Source of the DNA: Edaphosphingomonas laterariae
Lineage (GTDB): Bacteria > Pseudomonadota > Alphaproteobacteria > Sphingomonadales > Sphingomonadaceae
Direction: 5' to 3'
Length of the DNA stretch: 64,000 nt
Assembly: GCF_900188165.1 (NCBI RefSeq)
Contig: NZ_FZOS01000008.1
Coordinates: 1 to 64,000 of the forward strand
The notes below the pieces were generated by a model. The model saw only the letters and a list, made by a program, of their open reading frames with translations, had not been told where the DNA came from and did no database searches. The number at the start of each line of letters is the position of its first letter. The stretch's first letter is position 1. The translations under genes were made by a program, and so were the position numbers. Shown in pieces: positions 8,814 to 17,559 of the stretch.

Positions 8814-9755
8814 CTAGGGCACCGTTGGTGCCGCCGCAAGACGGCGTTCGGCTTCGGCGCAATCGGCGTCGATCTGGGTGCGCAGCGCCTCCAGGCTGTC
8901 GAACCGGGCCTCGGGCCGGAGGAAGGAGACCAGCTCGACCGCGATCGTATCGCCATAAAGGCTGCCGGCGAAATCGAAGAAATGGGGTTCGAGCAGTTCC
9001 TTGGGCGGATCGAAGCTCGGCCGGATGCCAAGGTTGGCGGCCCCGCCGACCACGCGGCCATCGGGCAAATGCCCGCGCACCGCATAGATGCCATAAGCCG
9101 GGCGCAGATAATTGCCCATGTCGAGATTGGCGGTCGGAAAGCCGAGCTGGCGGCCAACCTTGTCGCCATGGAGAACCGGGCCCTCGATGGTGAAGGGGCG
9201 GGTGAGGAGCGCGGTCGCCGTTTCGCAATCGCCCGCCTTCAGCGCGTCGCGAATCCGGCTGGACGAAATCGGCCCCGTCGCGTCGGCCACCGGCGCCACC
9301 GCTTCGGTGGCGATGCCGTGCGCCGCGCCGAGCGTGGCGAGCACGGCGGTGTTGCCGCCGCGGCCCCGGCCGAAGGTGAAATCCTGCCCGGTGACGAGCG
9401 CCGCCGCGCCGGTGCGGGCGGCGATCCGTTCGGCGACGAACTGTTCGGCCGTCTCGCTCGCCAGCTCCGCATCGAAGTGGAAGACCAGCATCGCATCCGC
9501 GCCGGCGCCGGCGAACAGCCGTTCGCGCTGGTCGAGCGTGGTCAGCCGGAAGGGTTCCGCATCGGGCTGGAAGAAGCGCACCGGATGGGGATCGAAGGTG
9601 GCGACGATCAGCGGCCGGCCATCCGCCCGGGCAAGATCGCGCGCGCGCGCGACCACGGCCTGATGGCCGCGATGAAAGCCGTCGAAATTGCCGAGCGCAA
9701 TCACGCCCCCGCGCAGGCGGTCGGGCAGGGGCGCATCGTTGGTCAGCCTTTCCAT
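8814..9755 (-). CDS. ribF: Bifunctional riboflavin kinase / FAD synthetase
   Basis: A 313-aa cytoplasmic enzyme converting riboflavin to FMN and then FAD. The N-terminal adenylyltransferase half has the nucleotide-binding motif GNFDGFHRGHQ near residue 25 and ISSSRIRDAL. The C-terminal kinase half has GFPTANL and GIRPSFDPP. The ATG at 9753-9755 was preferred over one 36 bases upstream because homologous N-termini begin close to MERL. The gene lies 36 bp before ileS in the common ribF-ileS-lspA order and 38 bp after folA. Confidence 0.96.
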   Translation of the reverse strand: MERLTNDAPLPDRLRGGVIALGNFDGFHRGHQAVVARARDLARADGRPLIVATFDPHPVRFFQPDAEPFRLTTLDQRERLFAGAGADAMLVFHFDAELASETAEQFVAERIAARTGAAALVTGQDFTFGRGRGGNTAVLATLGAAHGIATEAVAPVADATGPISSSRIRDALKAGDCETATALLTRPFTIEGPVLHGDKVGRQLGFPTANLDMGNYLRPAYGIYAVRGHLPDGRVVGGAANLGIRPSFDPPKELLEPHFFDFAGSLYGDTIAVELVSFLRPEARFDSLEALRTQIDADCAEAERRLAAAPTVP

Positions 9756-9793
9756 CGCGCGAGGGCTATAGAAAAGCGTGGCCGATGGCACAA

Positions 9794-10270
9794 TCAGCGG
9801 TTGCGTTCGATCGTCACGAAATCGAAATCGGGGCCGCCCATTTCGCGATCGGTGACGCGCCAGCCCGCACCCAGCGGCGGCATTCTGGTATCGCCGTCGA
9901 TCGTGCGATGAACCTCGGTCAGCTCGATCCGATCGGCATAAGGCATGAACAGCGCATAGATTTCCGCGCCGCCGATCACCGCGATCTCCTCGACATCGCC
10001 GGCGATCGCGATCGCTTCGTCAACCGAATGCGCGGTTTCCGCGCCTGCGGCCGCCCAGCCGGTGTCGCGGGTCAGCACGATATGGCGCCGGCCGGGCAGC
10101 AGGCCGGGCAGGCTTTCGAACGTCTTGCGGCCCATCACCATCGGCTTGCCCATGGTGCGTTCCTTGAACCGCTTCAGATCCTCCGGCAGCCGCCAGGGCA
10201 GCTTGCCGTCCTTGCCGATCATATTGTTATCCGATCGGGCAACGAAGAAGGTGATGCGCGGCCGCGTCAT
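9794..10270 (-). CDS. folA: Dihydrofolate reductase
   Basis: A 158-aa enzyme of standard length reducing dihydrofolate with NADPH. Signature motifs include [19 protein letters not shown] (active-site loop with the catalytic acidic residue in PEDL), [11 protein letters not shown] (NADPH-binding) and [10 protein letters not shown]. The ATG overlaps the thyA stop by 4 bases (ATGA), coupling the enzyme that consumes methylene-THF to the one that regenerates THF. Confidence 0.97.
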   Translation of the reverse strand: MTRPRITFFVARSDNNMIGKDGKLPWRLPEDLKRFKERTMGKPMVMGRKTFESLPGLLPGRRHIVLTRDTGWAAAGAETAHSVDEAIAIAGDVEEIAVIGGAEIYALFMPYADRIELTEVHRTIDGDTRMPPLGAGWRVTDREMGGPDFDFVTIERNR

Positions 10271-11061
10271 ATCGCCACCGGCGCCGCGATATGGGGGTGC
10301 GCTTCATAGCCTTCGACGGCGAAATCCTCATACTCATAGGCGTCGATCGATTCCGGCCGGCGCTTGATGACGAGCTTGGGGAGGGGCTTGGGATCGCGGC
10401 TCAATTGTTCGCGCGCCTGTTCCAGATGGTTGGAATAAAGATGGCAATCGCCGCCGGTCCAGATGAACTCGCCCGGCTCCAGCCCGCATTGCTGGGCGAG
10501 CATATGGGTGAGCAGCGCATAAGACGCGATGTTGAACGGCACGCCCAGGAACACGTCGCAGCTGCGTTGATAGAGCTGGAGGCTCAGTCGCCCGTTGGCG
10601 ACATGCGTCTGGAACAGGCAGTGGCAGGGCGACAATGCCATTTTCGGCAGGTCCGCCGGGTTCCAGGCGGAAACGATCTGGCGGCGCGATCCGGGGTCGC
10701 GGTTGATCAGGTCGATCAGCGCCGCGATCTGGTCGACATGAACGCCGCCCGGCCCCTCCCAGTCGCGCCACTGCTTGCCATAGACCGGGCCGAGATCGCC
10801 GTTCGCGTCGGCCCATTCGTCCCAGATGCTGACCTTGCGGTCCTTCAGCCAGCGGGTGTTGGTATCCCCGCGCAGGAACCACAGAAGCTCGATGATGATC
10901 GAGCGCAGGTGCAGCTTCTTGGTGGTGACGAGCGGGAATCCCTTGGCGAGATCCCAGCGCATCTGGTGCCCGAAAACCGATAGCGTGCCGACGCCGGTGC
11001 GGTCGGCCTGTTCGGCGCCTTCATCGAGGATGCGGCGGATCAGCGCGAGATAATTGTCCAT
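10267..11061 (-). CDS. thyA: Thymidylate synthase
   Basis: A 264-aa enzyme of the ThyA length class, methylating dUMP to dTMP. The catalytic cysteine is in [28 protein letters not shown] and HLYSNHLEQ are conserved dUMP/folate-binding segments. The ATG at 11061 is divergent from the short JAB-domain gene. It is the first gene of the minus-strand run thyA-folA-ribF-ileS-lspA. Confidence 0.98.
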   Translation of the reverse strand: MDNYLALIRRILDEGAEQADRTGVGTLSVFGHQMRWDLAKGFPLVTTKKLHLRSIIIELLWFLRGDTNTRWLKDRKVSIWDEWADANGDLGPVYGKQWRDWEGPGGVHVDQIAALIDLINRDPGSRRQIVSAWNPADLPKMALSPCHCLFQTHVANGRLSLQLYQRSCDVFLGVPFNIASYALLTHMLAQQCGLEPGEFIWTGGDCHLYSNHLEQAREQLSRDPKPLPKLVIKRRPESIDAYEYEDFAVEGYEAHPHIAAPVAI

Positions 11062-11203
11062 CGCCGCCGCTTATGGCGGGTGCGGTGGCCATCGCCAAGT
11101 GCCCCGTTTCTCCGCCGAGGCACTTCCGGGCTTCATCCAAAGCGGTGCGAATCCGGATCAGCATGGCGTGGACGGCGACGCAGGGCTGATCGAATCATCG
11201 GCC

Positions 11204-11602
11204 ATGGGAGCGACAAGGCCATGGCCCGCGCCGATCGGGACGAGCGACGATGCGGTCGCGCTGTTCGCGTCGGTGCTGGCCGATGGCGGTCGCGAGGTGC
11301 TGCACGTGGCGCATCTCGACGCCGCCGGGCGGCTGCTTGCCCGCTCGACACCGGCACCGGGCGATGCGGAAACGGTGGACGTGCCGATTCGGGCGATCGC
11401 GCGCGACGCGATCCTTGCCGGCGCCTGTGGCGTGATCATCGCGCACAACCATCCCAGCGGCGATCCGACGCCGAGCCGGGCGGATCTGTGCGCGACGCGG
11501 CGGCTGGCCGATGCGCTGGCGGTGCTCGATATCCGCCTGATCGATCATCTTGTGCTGGGCGGCGGATGCTGGCGCAGCTTCCGCGCGATGGGGCTGCTTT
11601 AG
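11204..11602 (+). CDS. JAB/MPN-domain protein, short RadC-like
   Basis: About 132 aa containing the metalloprotease-like JAMM core: HNHPSGDPTPSRAD supplies the His-X-His and Asp ligands of the RadC family. Full-length RadC is about 220 aa and carries an N-terminal helix-hairpin-helix region that is absent here. The ATG at 11204 gives a compact JAB domain; the frame stays open upstream to 11054, with a GTG at 11169 as an alternative start. RadC has no proven repair function, so the role is unknown. It converges on the methyltransferase gene with a 3-bp gap. Confidence 0.8.
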   Translation: MGATRPWPAPIGTSDDAVALFASVLADGGREVLHVAHLDAAGRLLARSTPAPGDAETVDVPIRAIARDAILAGACGVIIAHNHPSGDPTPSRADLCATRRLADALAVLDIRLIDHLVLGGGCWRSFRAMGLL

Positions 11603-11605
11603 CGC

Positions 11606-12364
11606 CTAGCGATCATGCGGATTGCCGGCCGTCGGCGCGGCGGGGGCGGGTTCCTTCAGCACGCAGGGCTTGATCATGTCCGGCTCTGGGCGTGGGCCCT
11701 GCGCTTCATACATGGCGAGATAGCCGCCCGCCTGCGGCATCGTCACCTGTTCGACGCGGACATAACCCACCGCCTTCATTTCGCAGTCGAGCAGCGCGGG
11801 CGGGGTGCCATGATCGCTGGTCGCCCGATCCGAATCGACCACGACGACCCGGCCGCCCGGGCGCAGCGCGGGGCGCATCCGCCACAGGAACTCATAAGGC
11901 GCGCCGATCTCGTGATACATGTGGACAAGGAAGATGCGGTCGAAGCTGGCCGCCGGCAGCTTGGGATCGGCGGGTTCGCCCAGCCGCACGCTCACATTGT
12001 CCAGCGCCTCGCGGTTGACGCGCTCGGCCAGCGCATCGCGCACCTCGGGAACGATGTCTTCGGCCAGCACCCGGCCGTCCTCGCCAACGCGGGCCGCCAG
12101 GCGGATGGTGTAATAGCCTTCGCCGGCGCCGATATCGGCCACCGTCATGCCGCGTGCGACGCCCGATCGGGTCATCACATTATCCGCCTCGCGCAGCCGG
12201 TCGCGCGCTTCCTCGGTCGAATAGCGGCTGGAGACGATTGGGGCGACGGGGCGGTGCGCGGCCGGAAAGGCATCGCTGCGCACGTCCGAATCCTCGCGCG
12301 GCGCAGCCGGGGTGCAGGCCGCAAGCAATGCGGCCAAAAGCCCCCCGGCAAGCGCCAGGCGCAT
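11606..12364 (-). CDS. Predicted lipoprotein with class I SAM-dependent methyltransferase domain
   Basis: A 252-aa protein beginning MRLALAGGLLAALLAACTPA, a lipoprotein signal with an LAAC lipobox. The mature part has a Rossmann methyltransferase fold: motif I VADIGAGEGYYTIRLA, an acidic residue after the second strand (AEDIVPE), SFDRIFLVHMYHEI (motif IV region) and RPALRPGGRVVVVDSD (post-motif). An AdoMet enzyme outside the cytoplasm is unexpected because the cofactor is cytoplasmic. Its ATG overlaps the prfB stop by one base (TGATG). The substrate is unknown. Confidence 0.85.
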   Translation of the reverse strand: MRLALAGGLLAALLAACTPAAPREDSDVRSDAFPAAHRPVAPIVSSRYSTEEARDRLREADNVMTRSGVARGMTVADIGAGEGYYTIRLAARVGEDGRVLAEDIVPEVRDALAERVNREALDNVSVRLGEPADPKLPAASFDRIFLVHMYHEIGAPYEFLWRMRPALRPGGRVVVVDSDRATSDHGTPPALLDCEMKAVGYVRVEQVTMPQAGGYLAMYEAQGPRPEPDMIKPCVLKEPAPAAPTAGNPHDR

Positions 12365-13491
12365 CAGTCGACATCCTCCACGTCGACCTTCTCGCCGGTC
12401 ACGCGCTGCGACAGCGCGGCGGCCATGAAGCTGTCGAGATCGCCGTCGAGCACGTCCGACGGCGAGGTCGAGGTGACGCCGGTGCGCAGATCCTTGACCA
12501 GCTGATAGGGCTGCAGGACGTAGGAACGGATCTGGTGGCCCCAGCCGATCTCGGTCTTGGCTTCGTAGCCGGCCGTGGCTTCGGCCTCGCGCTTCTGCAG
12601 TTCCTGCTCGTAGAGGCGCGCCTTCAGCTGCTTCATCGCTTCCGCGCGGTTCTTGTGCTGCGAACGCTGGTTCTGGCAGGCGACGATGATGCCGGTGGGG
12701 ACGTGGGTGATGCGCACCGCCGAATCGGTGGTGTTGACGTGCTGGCCGCCCGCGCCCGACGCCCGATAGGTGTCGATCTTCAGATCCTTGTCGAGCACCT
12801 CGATATCGATATCGTCGTCGACTTCCGGGTAAACCCAGACGCTGGCGAAGCTGGTGTGGCGGCGCGCGGCCGAATCATAGGGGCTGATGCGGACGAGGCG
12901 GTGGACGCCGCTTTCCGTCTTGGCGTGGCCATAGGCATTTTCGCCGCGGATCATCAGCGTCGCGGATTTGATGCCCGCCTGTTCGCCGGCATGGAAATCG
13001 ACCAGTTCCACCTTCATGCCATGGCGTTCGGCCCAGCGCGCATACATGCGCTGGAGCATGCCGGCCCAGTCCTGGCTCTCGGTGCCGCCGGCGCCGGCAT
13101 TCACCTCGATATAGGCGTTGTTGGCGTCCGCCTCACCGGCGAGCAGCGCCTGCACCTTGTCGCGCTCGGCCCGTTCGGCGAGTGCGGCAAGCGTCGCGAC
13201 GCCATCGTCGACGAGCGCGCTGTCGCCCTCCGCCTCCGCCATTTCCATCAGTTCGATCGTGTCGTTGAGCTCGGTCTCGATCGCGCGCGTGGCGGTGATC
13301 GCCTCGTCCAGCCGGCGGCGTTCGCGCATCACTTCCTGCGCGGCCTTGGGATCATCCCACAATTTGGGATCCTCGACGCGGTTGTTGAGCTCGTCGAGCC
13401 GCCGGAGCGCGCGATCCCAATCGAGAAAGCGACGGAGCAGCGCGAGCGCGTCGTTGATCTGGTCGGCATAGGCTTGCGCTTCGGCGCGCAT
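12364..13491 (-). CDS. prfB: Peptide chain release factor 2
   Basis: A 375-aa release factor for UGA and UAA codons. The GGQ peptidyl-hydrolysis motif is in GAGGQHVNTTDS. The stop-codon recognition segment is SPYDSAARRHTSFASV, the RF2 type (SPF/SPY) rather than the PxT of RF1. The region equivalent to the programmed +1 frameshift of E. coli prfB reads CTC GAT (RRFLDWD) with no internal UGA, so the protein is made in one continuous frame. The start is the ATG at 13489-13491. Two REP-like palindromes lie in its 142-bp upstream gap. Confidence 0.97.
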   Translation of the reverse strand: MRAEAQAYADQINDALALLRRFLDWDRALRRLDELNNRVEDPKLWDDPKAAQEVMRERRRLDEAITATRAIETELNDTIELMEMAEAEGDSALVDDGVATLAALAERAERDKVQALLAGEADANNAYIEVNAGAGGTESQDWAGMLQRMYARWAERHGMKVELVDFHAGEQAGIKSATLMIRGENAYGHAKTESGVHRLVRISPYDSAARRHTSFASVWVYPEVDDDIDIEVLDKDLKIDTYRASGAGGQHVNTTDSAVRITHVPTGIIVACQNQRSQHKNRAEAMKQLKARLYEQELQKREAEATAGYEAKTEIGWGHQIRSYVLQPYQLVKDLRTGVTSTSPSDVLDGDLDSFMAAALSQRVTGEKVDVEDVD

Positions 13492-13520
13492 TATCGGTCT
13501 CCGAGTGTCTGCAGGCCGCC

Positions 13521-13540
13521 ATGCCAACGCAGGTTGGCAT
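13521..13540. repeat. REP-like palindrome in the prfB leader
   Basis: ATGCCAAC (13521-13528) and GTTGGCAT (13533-13540) form a perfect 8-bp inverted repeat with a GCAG loop, in the gap between mrcA and prfB. It has no T-tract on either strand. It resembles dispersed extragenic palindromes common in sphingomonad intergenic regions, though no second copy is in this window. Confidence 0.5.
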
Positions 13541-13588
13541 CAATGTCTCCCTGCCCAGGCGATGGCATCGCGTGCGGAAGGAACCATG

Positions 13589-13608
13589 GCCCCGGCACTT
13601 GCCGGGAC
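13589..13608. repeat. Second REP-like hairpin between mrcA and prfB
   Basis: CCCGGC (13591-13596) and GCCGGG (13601-13606) flank an ACTT loop, within the motif CCCCGGCACTTGCCGGGACG. This is another extragenic repeat style seen in GC-rich alphaproteobacteria. It lies 26 bp beyond the mrcA stop on the minus strand and could also stabilise or end that transcript; no T-run follows. Confidence 0.45.
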
Positions 13609-13633
13609 GACGGAGATAATTTTGGCGGACGGG

Positions 13634-16144
13634 TTAGTAAATCCCGCCCTCTCTTTGCAAGAAATCGCTGTCGGCGCTGCGCGTGGCCTGTTTGGTTTCG
13701 GCAGCGCGCTTGTCGATTTCCTCGCGGCGAATGGTGCGGCGCGGTTCGCTTTCGGGCTTGAAGGCTTCCCAGATGATCGCCGCCTTGGGTTCGGACGTCG
13801 GCCAGCCGGCGAAGACCTTGCGGCCCGACTTGCGATCGATGCGCACCATGCGGATGCCCGGCGGCGCGCGGAAGGGAACGACCGGCATATCCTTCATCGC
13901 GGCCTGGGCGAACTGGCGGAAGATCGGTGCTGCCACCGTGCCGCCCTGGGCATAGCCGCCCAGCGAACGCGGCTGATCGTAGCCCAGATAGACGCCCGCC
14001 ACGAGATCGGCCGAACCGCCGACGAACCACACATTGGTCGGCCCCGTCGACGTGCCGGTCTTGCCGAACATCGGGCGGCCGAGATCGCGCAAGATGGTGG
14101 CGGTGCCGCGCTGGACCACGCCTTCCAGGATATGCACGGTCTGATAGGCGGTCATCGCGTCCATCACCTGCTTGCCGCGCGGGCGCGGGCGGGGCATCGC
14201 GCCGCCATCATAATCCTTGGCGTTGCAGCCTTCGCAGGGCCGCGTATCGGCCCGCCAGATCGTCTTGCCGTCGCGATCCTGGATATAATCGATCAGCGTC
14301 GGCTTCAGTTCGCGGCCATTATTGGCGAGGATGGCGAAGGCGTTGGTCAGCTTGAGCACGGTGGTTTCGCCGGCCCCTAGCGAGATGGCGAGGACCGCCG
14401 GATAATCGCCGATGCCCAGCGCCTTGGCGGTCTTGACCACCTTGTCCATGCCGGTCTGGCTGGCCGCGCGCACGGTCATCAGGTTGCGCGACTGTTCGAC
14501 GCCCCAGCGCATCGTCTGCGGGCCGGCATTGCCGCCCGAGAAATTGCGGAAGCATTTCCGGCCGAGGCGCGCCGACTGATAAACGCAGAACGGGCCGTCG
14601 ACGATGATCGAGGCCGGCGTCATCCCGGCATCGAGCGCCGCGGCATAGACGAACGGCTTGAAGCTGGAACCCGGCTGCCGCATCGCCTGCGTGGCGCGGT
14701 TGAACGAGGAGCCGCGCACGTCGAACCCGCCCTGCATGGCGAGCACACGGCCATTATGCGGATCTTCGGCGACGAAGCCGCCCGAAACACTGGGGATGTT
14801 GCGCAGCGCATAGCCCGCGCCCTCGCGCTTGACCACGATCACGTCGCCCGGCGCGATGAAATCGAAAGCCTGGCCGCCGACGCCGCGCTTGGGCATGGCG
14901 GCGGCGCCCGCGTAAAGCGTGCCCGTTTCGCCGCTGGTGAAGCCGATCTCCGCGCTGCCGCCCGATTTGGACAGGACGACGGCGGCGAGCCAATCGGCAT
15001 AGCCGGTGCCGACGCGCGCCGCGGCCAGCCGGCCGGGCCAGCCATCGCCGAGGTCGATCTTGCCCGAAGGCCCGCTCCACCCCTTGCCGCGATCATAGCG
15101 GACCAGCCCGTCGCGCAGCGCGGTTTCGGCCGCTGCCTGCACCTTGGGGTCGATCGATGTGCGGACCCACAGGCCGCCCGAATAGACGCTGTGCGGGCTG
15201 TCCTTGGCGCTTTCGCCATAACGCTCGATCAGTTCGCGGCGGACCTCTTCCATGAAATAGCCGCCAATATCGCGCCGCACGACGGCGGCGCGGTGGACGG
15301 TGCCGAGCGGCGCGGCGGCGGCTTCGGCGCGCTGAGCGTCGCTGATCCAGCCATTGGCCTGCATCTGGGCGAGCACATAGCCGCGCCGTTCGAGCGCGCG
15401 GGTCGCGAAACGATCGGGGTTATAATTGGCCGGTGCCTTGGGCAGGATCGCCAGATAGGCCATTTCGGGCAGGCTGAGCTGATCGACATCCTTGTCGAAA
15501 TAGGCGCGCGCGGCCGACTGGACGCCATAAGCGTTCCGGCCGAGGAAGATCTGGTTGAGGTAGAGTTCCAGAATCTGCTGCTTGGTCAGCGCCTGTTCGA
15601 TCCGGTAGGCGAGGATCATCTCCTTGATCTTGCGGGTCGGCGAATATTCGTCGCCAAGCAGGAGATTCTTGGCGACCTGCTGGGTGATGGTCGACCCGCC
15701 CTTGGCGCGCTCGCCCGAGCCGAGCTTGGAGGCATAGTCGATCACCGCGCCGGCAAGGCCGGTCAGGTCGACGCCGCTGTGCGAGAAGAAGGTCTTGTCC
15801 TCGGCGGCCAGAAAGGCGTGGATCAGCTGCTGCGGATATTCGTCATAGGCAAGCTCCACGCGCCGTTCGCGGGCGAAGCTGTGGACGGGCATGCCGTTGA
15901 TGTCGCGCACATTGGTCGGCAGTGGCGGTTCGTAAGCGAGCAGTTGATCGGCGTCGGGCAGGTCGCGCGCGAAGACCAGCCAGATGGCCAGCCACAGCAC
16001 GAGAATCGCGCCGACGAAATAGCTCGCCCAGCGGACGGCGCGTTGCTGCCATAGCGCACGAATCGCCGGGCCGATGCCGTCGCCCGTGCGCCGGAGCTTC
16101 ATGTGCAAATTCTCGGGCGACCCGTCTTCCATCTTGTGCGCCAT
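13634..16144 (-). CDS. mrcA: Penicillin-binding protein 1A (bifunctional transglycosylase/transpeptidase)
   Basis: An 836-aa class A PBP. It has a cytoplasmic N-terminus and a single membrane helix around residues 38-58. The GT51 glycosyltransferase domain has the catalytic Glu in AAEDKTFFSH, then GGSTITQQVAKNLLL. The transpeptidase domain has SSFK (QPGSSFKPFVYA), SRN (EQSRNLM) and KTG (FGKTGTSTGPTN). It polymerises and cross-links peptidoglycan in the periplasm. It follows amiC by 37 bp on the same strand. The start could be an internal Met at residue 5 or 15. Confidence 0.96.
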   Translation of the reverse strand: MAHKMEDGSPENLHMKLRRTGDGIGPAIRALWQQRAVRWASYFVGAILVLWLAIWLVFARDLPDADQLLAYEPPLPTNVRDINGMPVHSFARERRVELAYDEYPQQLIHAFLAAEDKTFFSHSGVDLTGLAGAVIDYASKLGSGERAKGGSTITQQVAKNLLLGDEYSPTRKIKEMILAYRIEQALTKQQILELYLNQIFLGRNAYGVQSAARAYFDKDVDQLSLPEMAYLAILPKAPANYNPDRFATRALERRGYVLAQMQANGWISDAQRAEAAAAPLGTVHRAAVVRRDIGGYFMEEVRRELIERYGESAKDSPHSVYSGGLWVRTSIDPKVQAAAETALRDGLVRYDRGKGWSGPSGKIDLGDGWPGRLAAARVGTGYADWLAAVVLSKSGGSAEIGFTSGETGTLYAGAAAMPKRGVGGQAFDFIAPGDVIVVKREGAGYALRNIPSVSGGFVAEDPHNGRVLAMQGGFDVRGSSFNRATQAMRQPGSSFKPFVYAAALDAGMTPASIIVDGPFCVYQSARLGRKCFRNFSGGNAGPQTMRWGVEQSRNLMTVRAASQTGMDKVVKTAKALGIGDYPAVLAISLGAGETTVLKLTNAFAILANNGRELKPTLIDYIQDRDGKTIWRADTRPCEGCNAKDYDGGAMPRPRPRGKQVMDAMTAYQTVHILEGVVQRGTATILRDLGRPMFGKTGTSTGPTNVWFVGGSADLVAGVYLGYDQPRSLGGYAQGGTVAAPIFRQFAQAAMKDMPVVPFRAPPGIRMVRIDRKSGRKVFAGWPTSEPKAAIIWEAFKPESEPRRTIRREEIDKRAAETKQATRSADSDFLQREGGIY

Positions 16145-16181
16145 CTAGCAGGTTAAGGCGGCTTTGCCAGCAGGGAGGCGA

Positions 16182-17489
16182 TCAGTTGCTGGCCAGTTGC
16201 CGGGCGAAGTGCAACTCGACCGCGCGGCGCACGCCCTGGGCAACATCGCGTTGATAGCCCTTTGAAAAGAGCAGCTTCGCGTCGTCGTCATTGGAGATGT
16301 AGCCGGTTTCGAGCAGCACCGAGGGCACATCGGGCGCCTTGAGGACGATCAGCCCGGCAAAGCGATGAAATTCGTCCTTGAACGACACCTTGGTCGCCAT
16401 TTCGCGCTGGAGCAGGGTGGCGAAATCGGCCGAGATGTTCATCGTTTCGCGCTGGGCGAGATCGAACAGGATCGACGACACGTCCTCATTCTCGCCGCCG
16501 AGATTCACGCCGTTGAGCACGTCGGCGCGATTTTCGCGCGCGGCGACCGCAGCGGCCACGCGGTCCGACGCGACTTCGGACAGGGTGTAGATGGTGGCGC
16601 CGCGCGCGGCCGTGTTGGCGGCGCTGTCGGCATGGACCGAAAGGAACAGGTCCGCACCCAGCCGCCGCGCGATTTCGCGCCGCTCGCCGAGCACGAGGAA
16701 GCGATCGCGATCGCGCGTCATGGCGACGCGGACACGGCCGGATTCGACCAGTTCGTCGCGGATGGCGAGGGCGATGGCGAGCGCGGCGTCCTTTTCCTGC
16801 CGGCCGTCGGCGGCGATGGAGCCGGGGTCGTGGCCGCCATGGCCGGCATCGATCACCACCAGCGGCCGGCCCGTGCCCCGGGCGCCGATCACGCGCGGCA
16901 GGGGCGGCCCGCCAGCGCGGTCGCGGTCGAGCGGAACGCGGACGGCCGAACGGTCGCTGCGCTTCGGCGCGGCGGCGCGGACCGCCACGGGGGGCTCGAA
17001 GACGCGGCGTGCGGCCTTGGTGCTGCGGGTGAAGGCGGCGGGCGTCGTGCGATCGATTTCGAGCACGAGCGAGCGGCCGTCGGTGGAAAAGCCCCCGCCC
17101 TTGACGATGGCGGGGCTGGTGAGATCGAGCACGACGCGCGCCGTGTTGGCATCGAACTGCGCCTGCCGGATCGTCGCGACGCGGCCCCCGGCCTTGCCGC
17201 CGGTGCCGGCATGCGCGCCGACGATATCGATCGCGATCCGCCGGGGATCATCGACGGTGAAGGCGGAGGCGCGCTCAACCGGGGCGTCGAAGCGCAGCGT
17301 GATGCTGTCGCCGACGATCTCGACGTCACGAACCGACGCCGCGTCGATCGGCACGGCGACGAACAAGGCAAGCAGCGCAAGGCAGGCGATACGCAACAAG
17401 GCGGAAATCGGCCGGGTCTCCCCTTCTTCTTCTGGTGCCGGGCGGCGGCCCAACGTGCGGCCGATGCCCTGCGCGATGCGCGAGATCAT
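16182..17489 (-). CDS. N-acetylmuramoyl-L-alanine amidase with AMIN domain
   Basis: A 435-aa AmiC-type cell-wall amidase. Residues 1-50 hold a charged leader and a hydrophobic export segment (LLRIACLALLALFVAVP). An AMIN domain follows (about 52-150), which in relatives targets the septum. The catalytic Amidase_3 domain begins at VVIDAGHGGHDPG; zinc ligands are expected in that His, the Glu of QEKD and the His of SVHADS, and the catalytic Glu is in LLETGYISN. It cleaves septal peptidoglycan for daughter separation. A plausible promoter lies at 17531-17559, making amiC the first gene of amiC-mrcA(-prfB). Confidence 0.95.
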   Translation of the reverse strand: MISRIAQGIGRTLGRRPAPEEEGETRPISALLRIACLALLALFVAVPIDAASVRDVEIVGDSITLRFDAPVERASAFTVDDPRRIAIDIVGAHAGTGGKAGGRVATIRQAQFDANTARVVLDLTSPAIVKGGGFSTDGRSLVLEIDRTTPAAFTRSTKAARRVFEPPVAVRAAAPKRSDRSAVRVPLDRDRAGGPPLPRVIGARGTGRPLVVIDAGHGGHDPGSIAADGRQEKDAALAIALAIRDELVESGRVRVAMTRDRDRFLVLGERREIARRLGADLFLSVHADSAANTAARGATIYTLSEVASDRVAAAVAARENRADVLNGVNLGGENEDVSSILFDLAQRETMNISADFATLLQREMATKVSFKDEFHRFAGLIVLKAPDVPSVLLETGYISNDDDAKLLFSKGYQRDVAQGVRRAVELHFARQLASN

Positions 17490-17530
17490 ATGTCGTGCCC
17501 GCCCCGTAGCGCGTTCTTCGTCAATCTTGA

Positions 17531-17559
17531 AGCATAGGCACTAACACTTACTTTACCAA
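17531..17559 (-). promoter_or_regulatory. Sigma70-type promoter for amiC
   Basis: On the minus strand TTGGTA (17559-17554) and TATGCT (17536-17531) are separated by 17 bp, close to the TTGACA/TATAAT consensus. They lie about 40 bp upstream of the amiC start in locally AT-richer DNA. Confidence 0.6.

Noticed and set aside
5862-9911. A 1,349-codon open frame on the plus strand opposite ileS, ribF and part of folA
   Set aside because: It lies opposite three unmistakable genes. Long antisense frames arise in GC-rich DNA because stop codons are rare there; it has no motif and spans gene boundaries.
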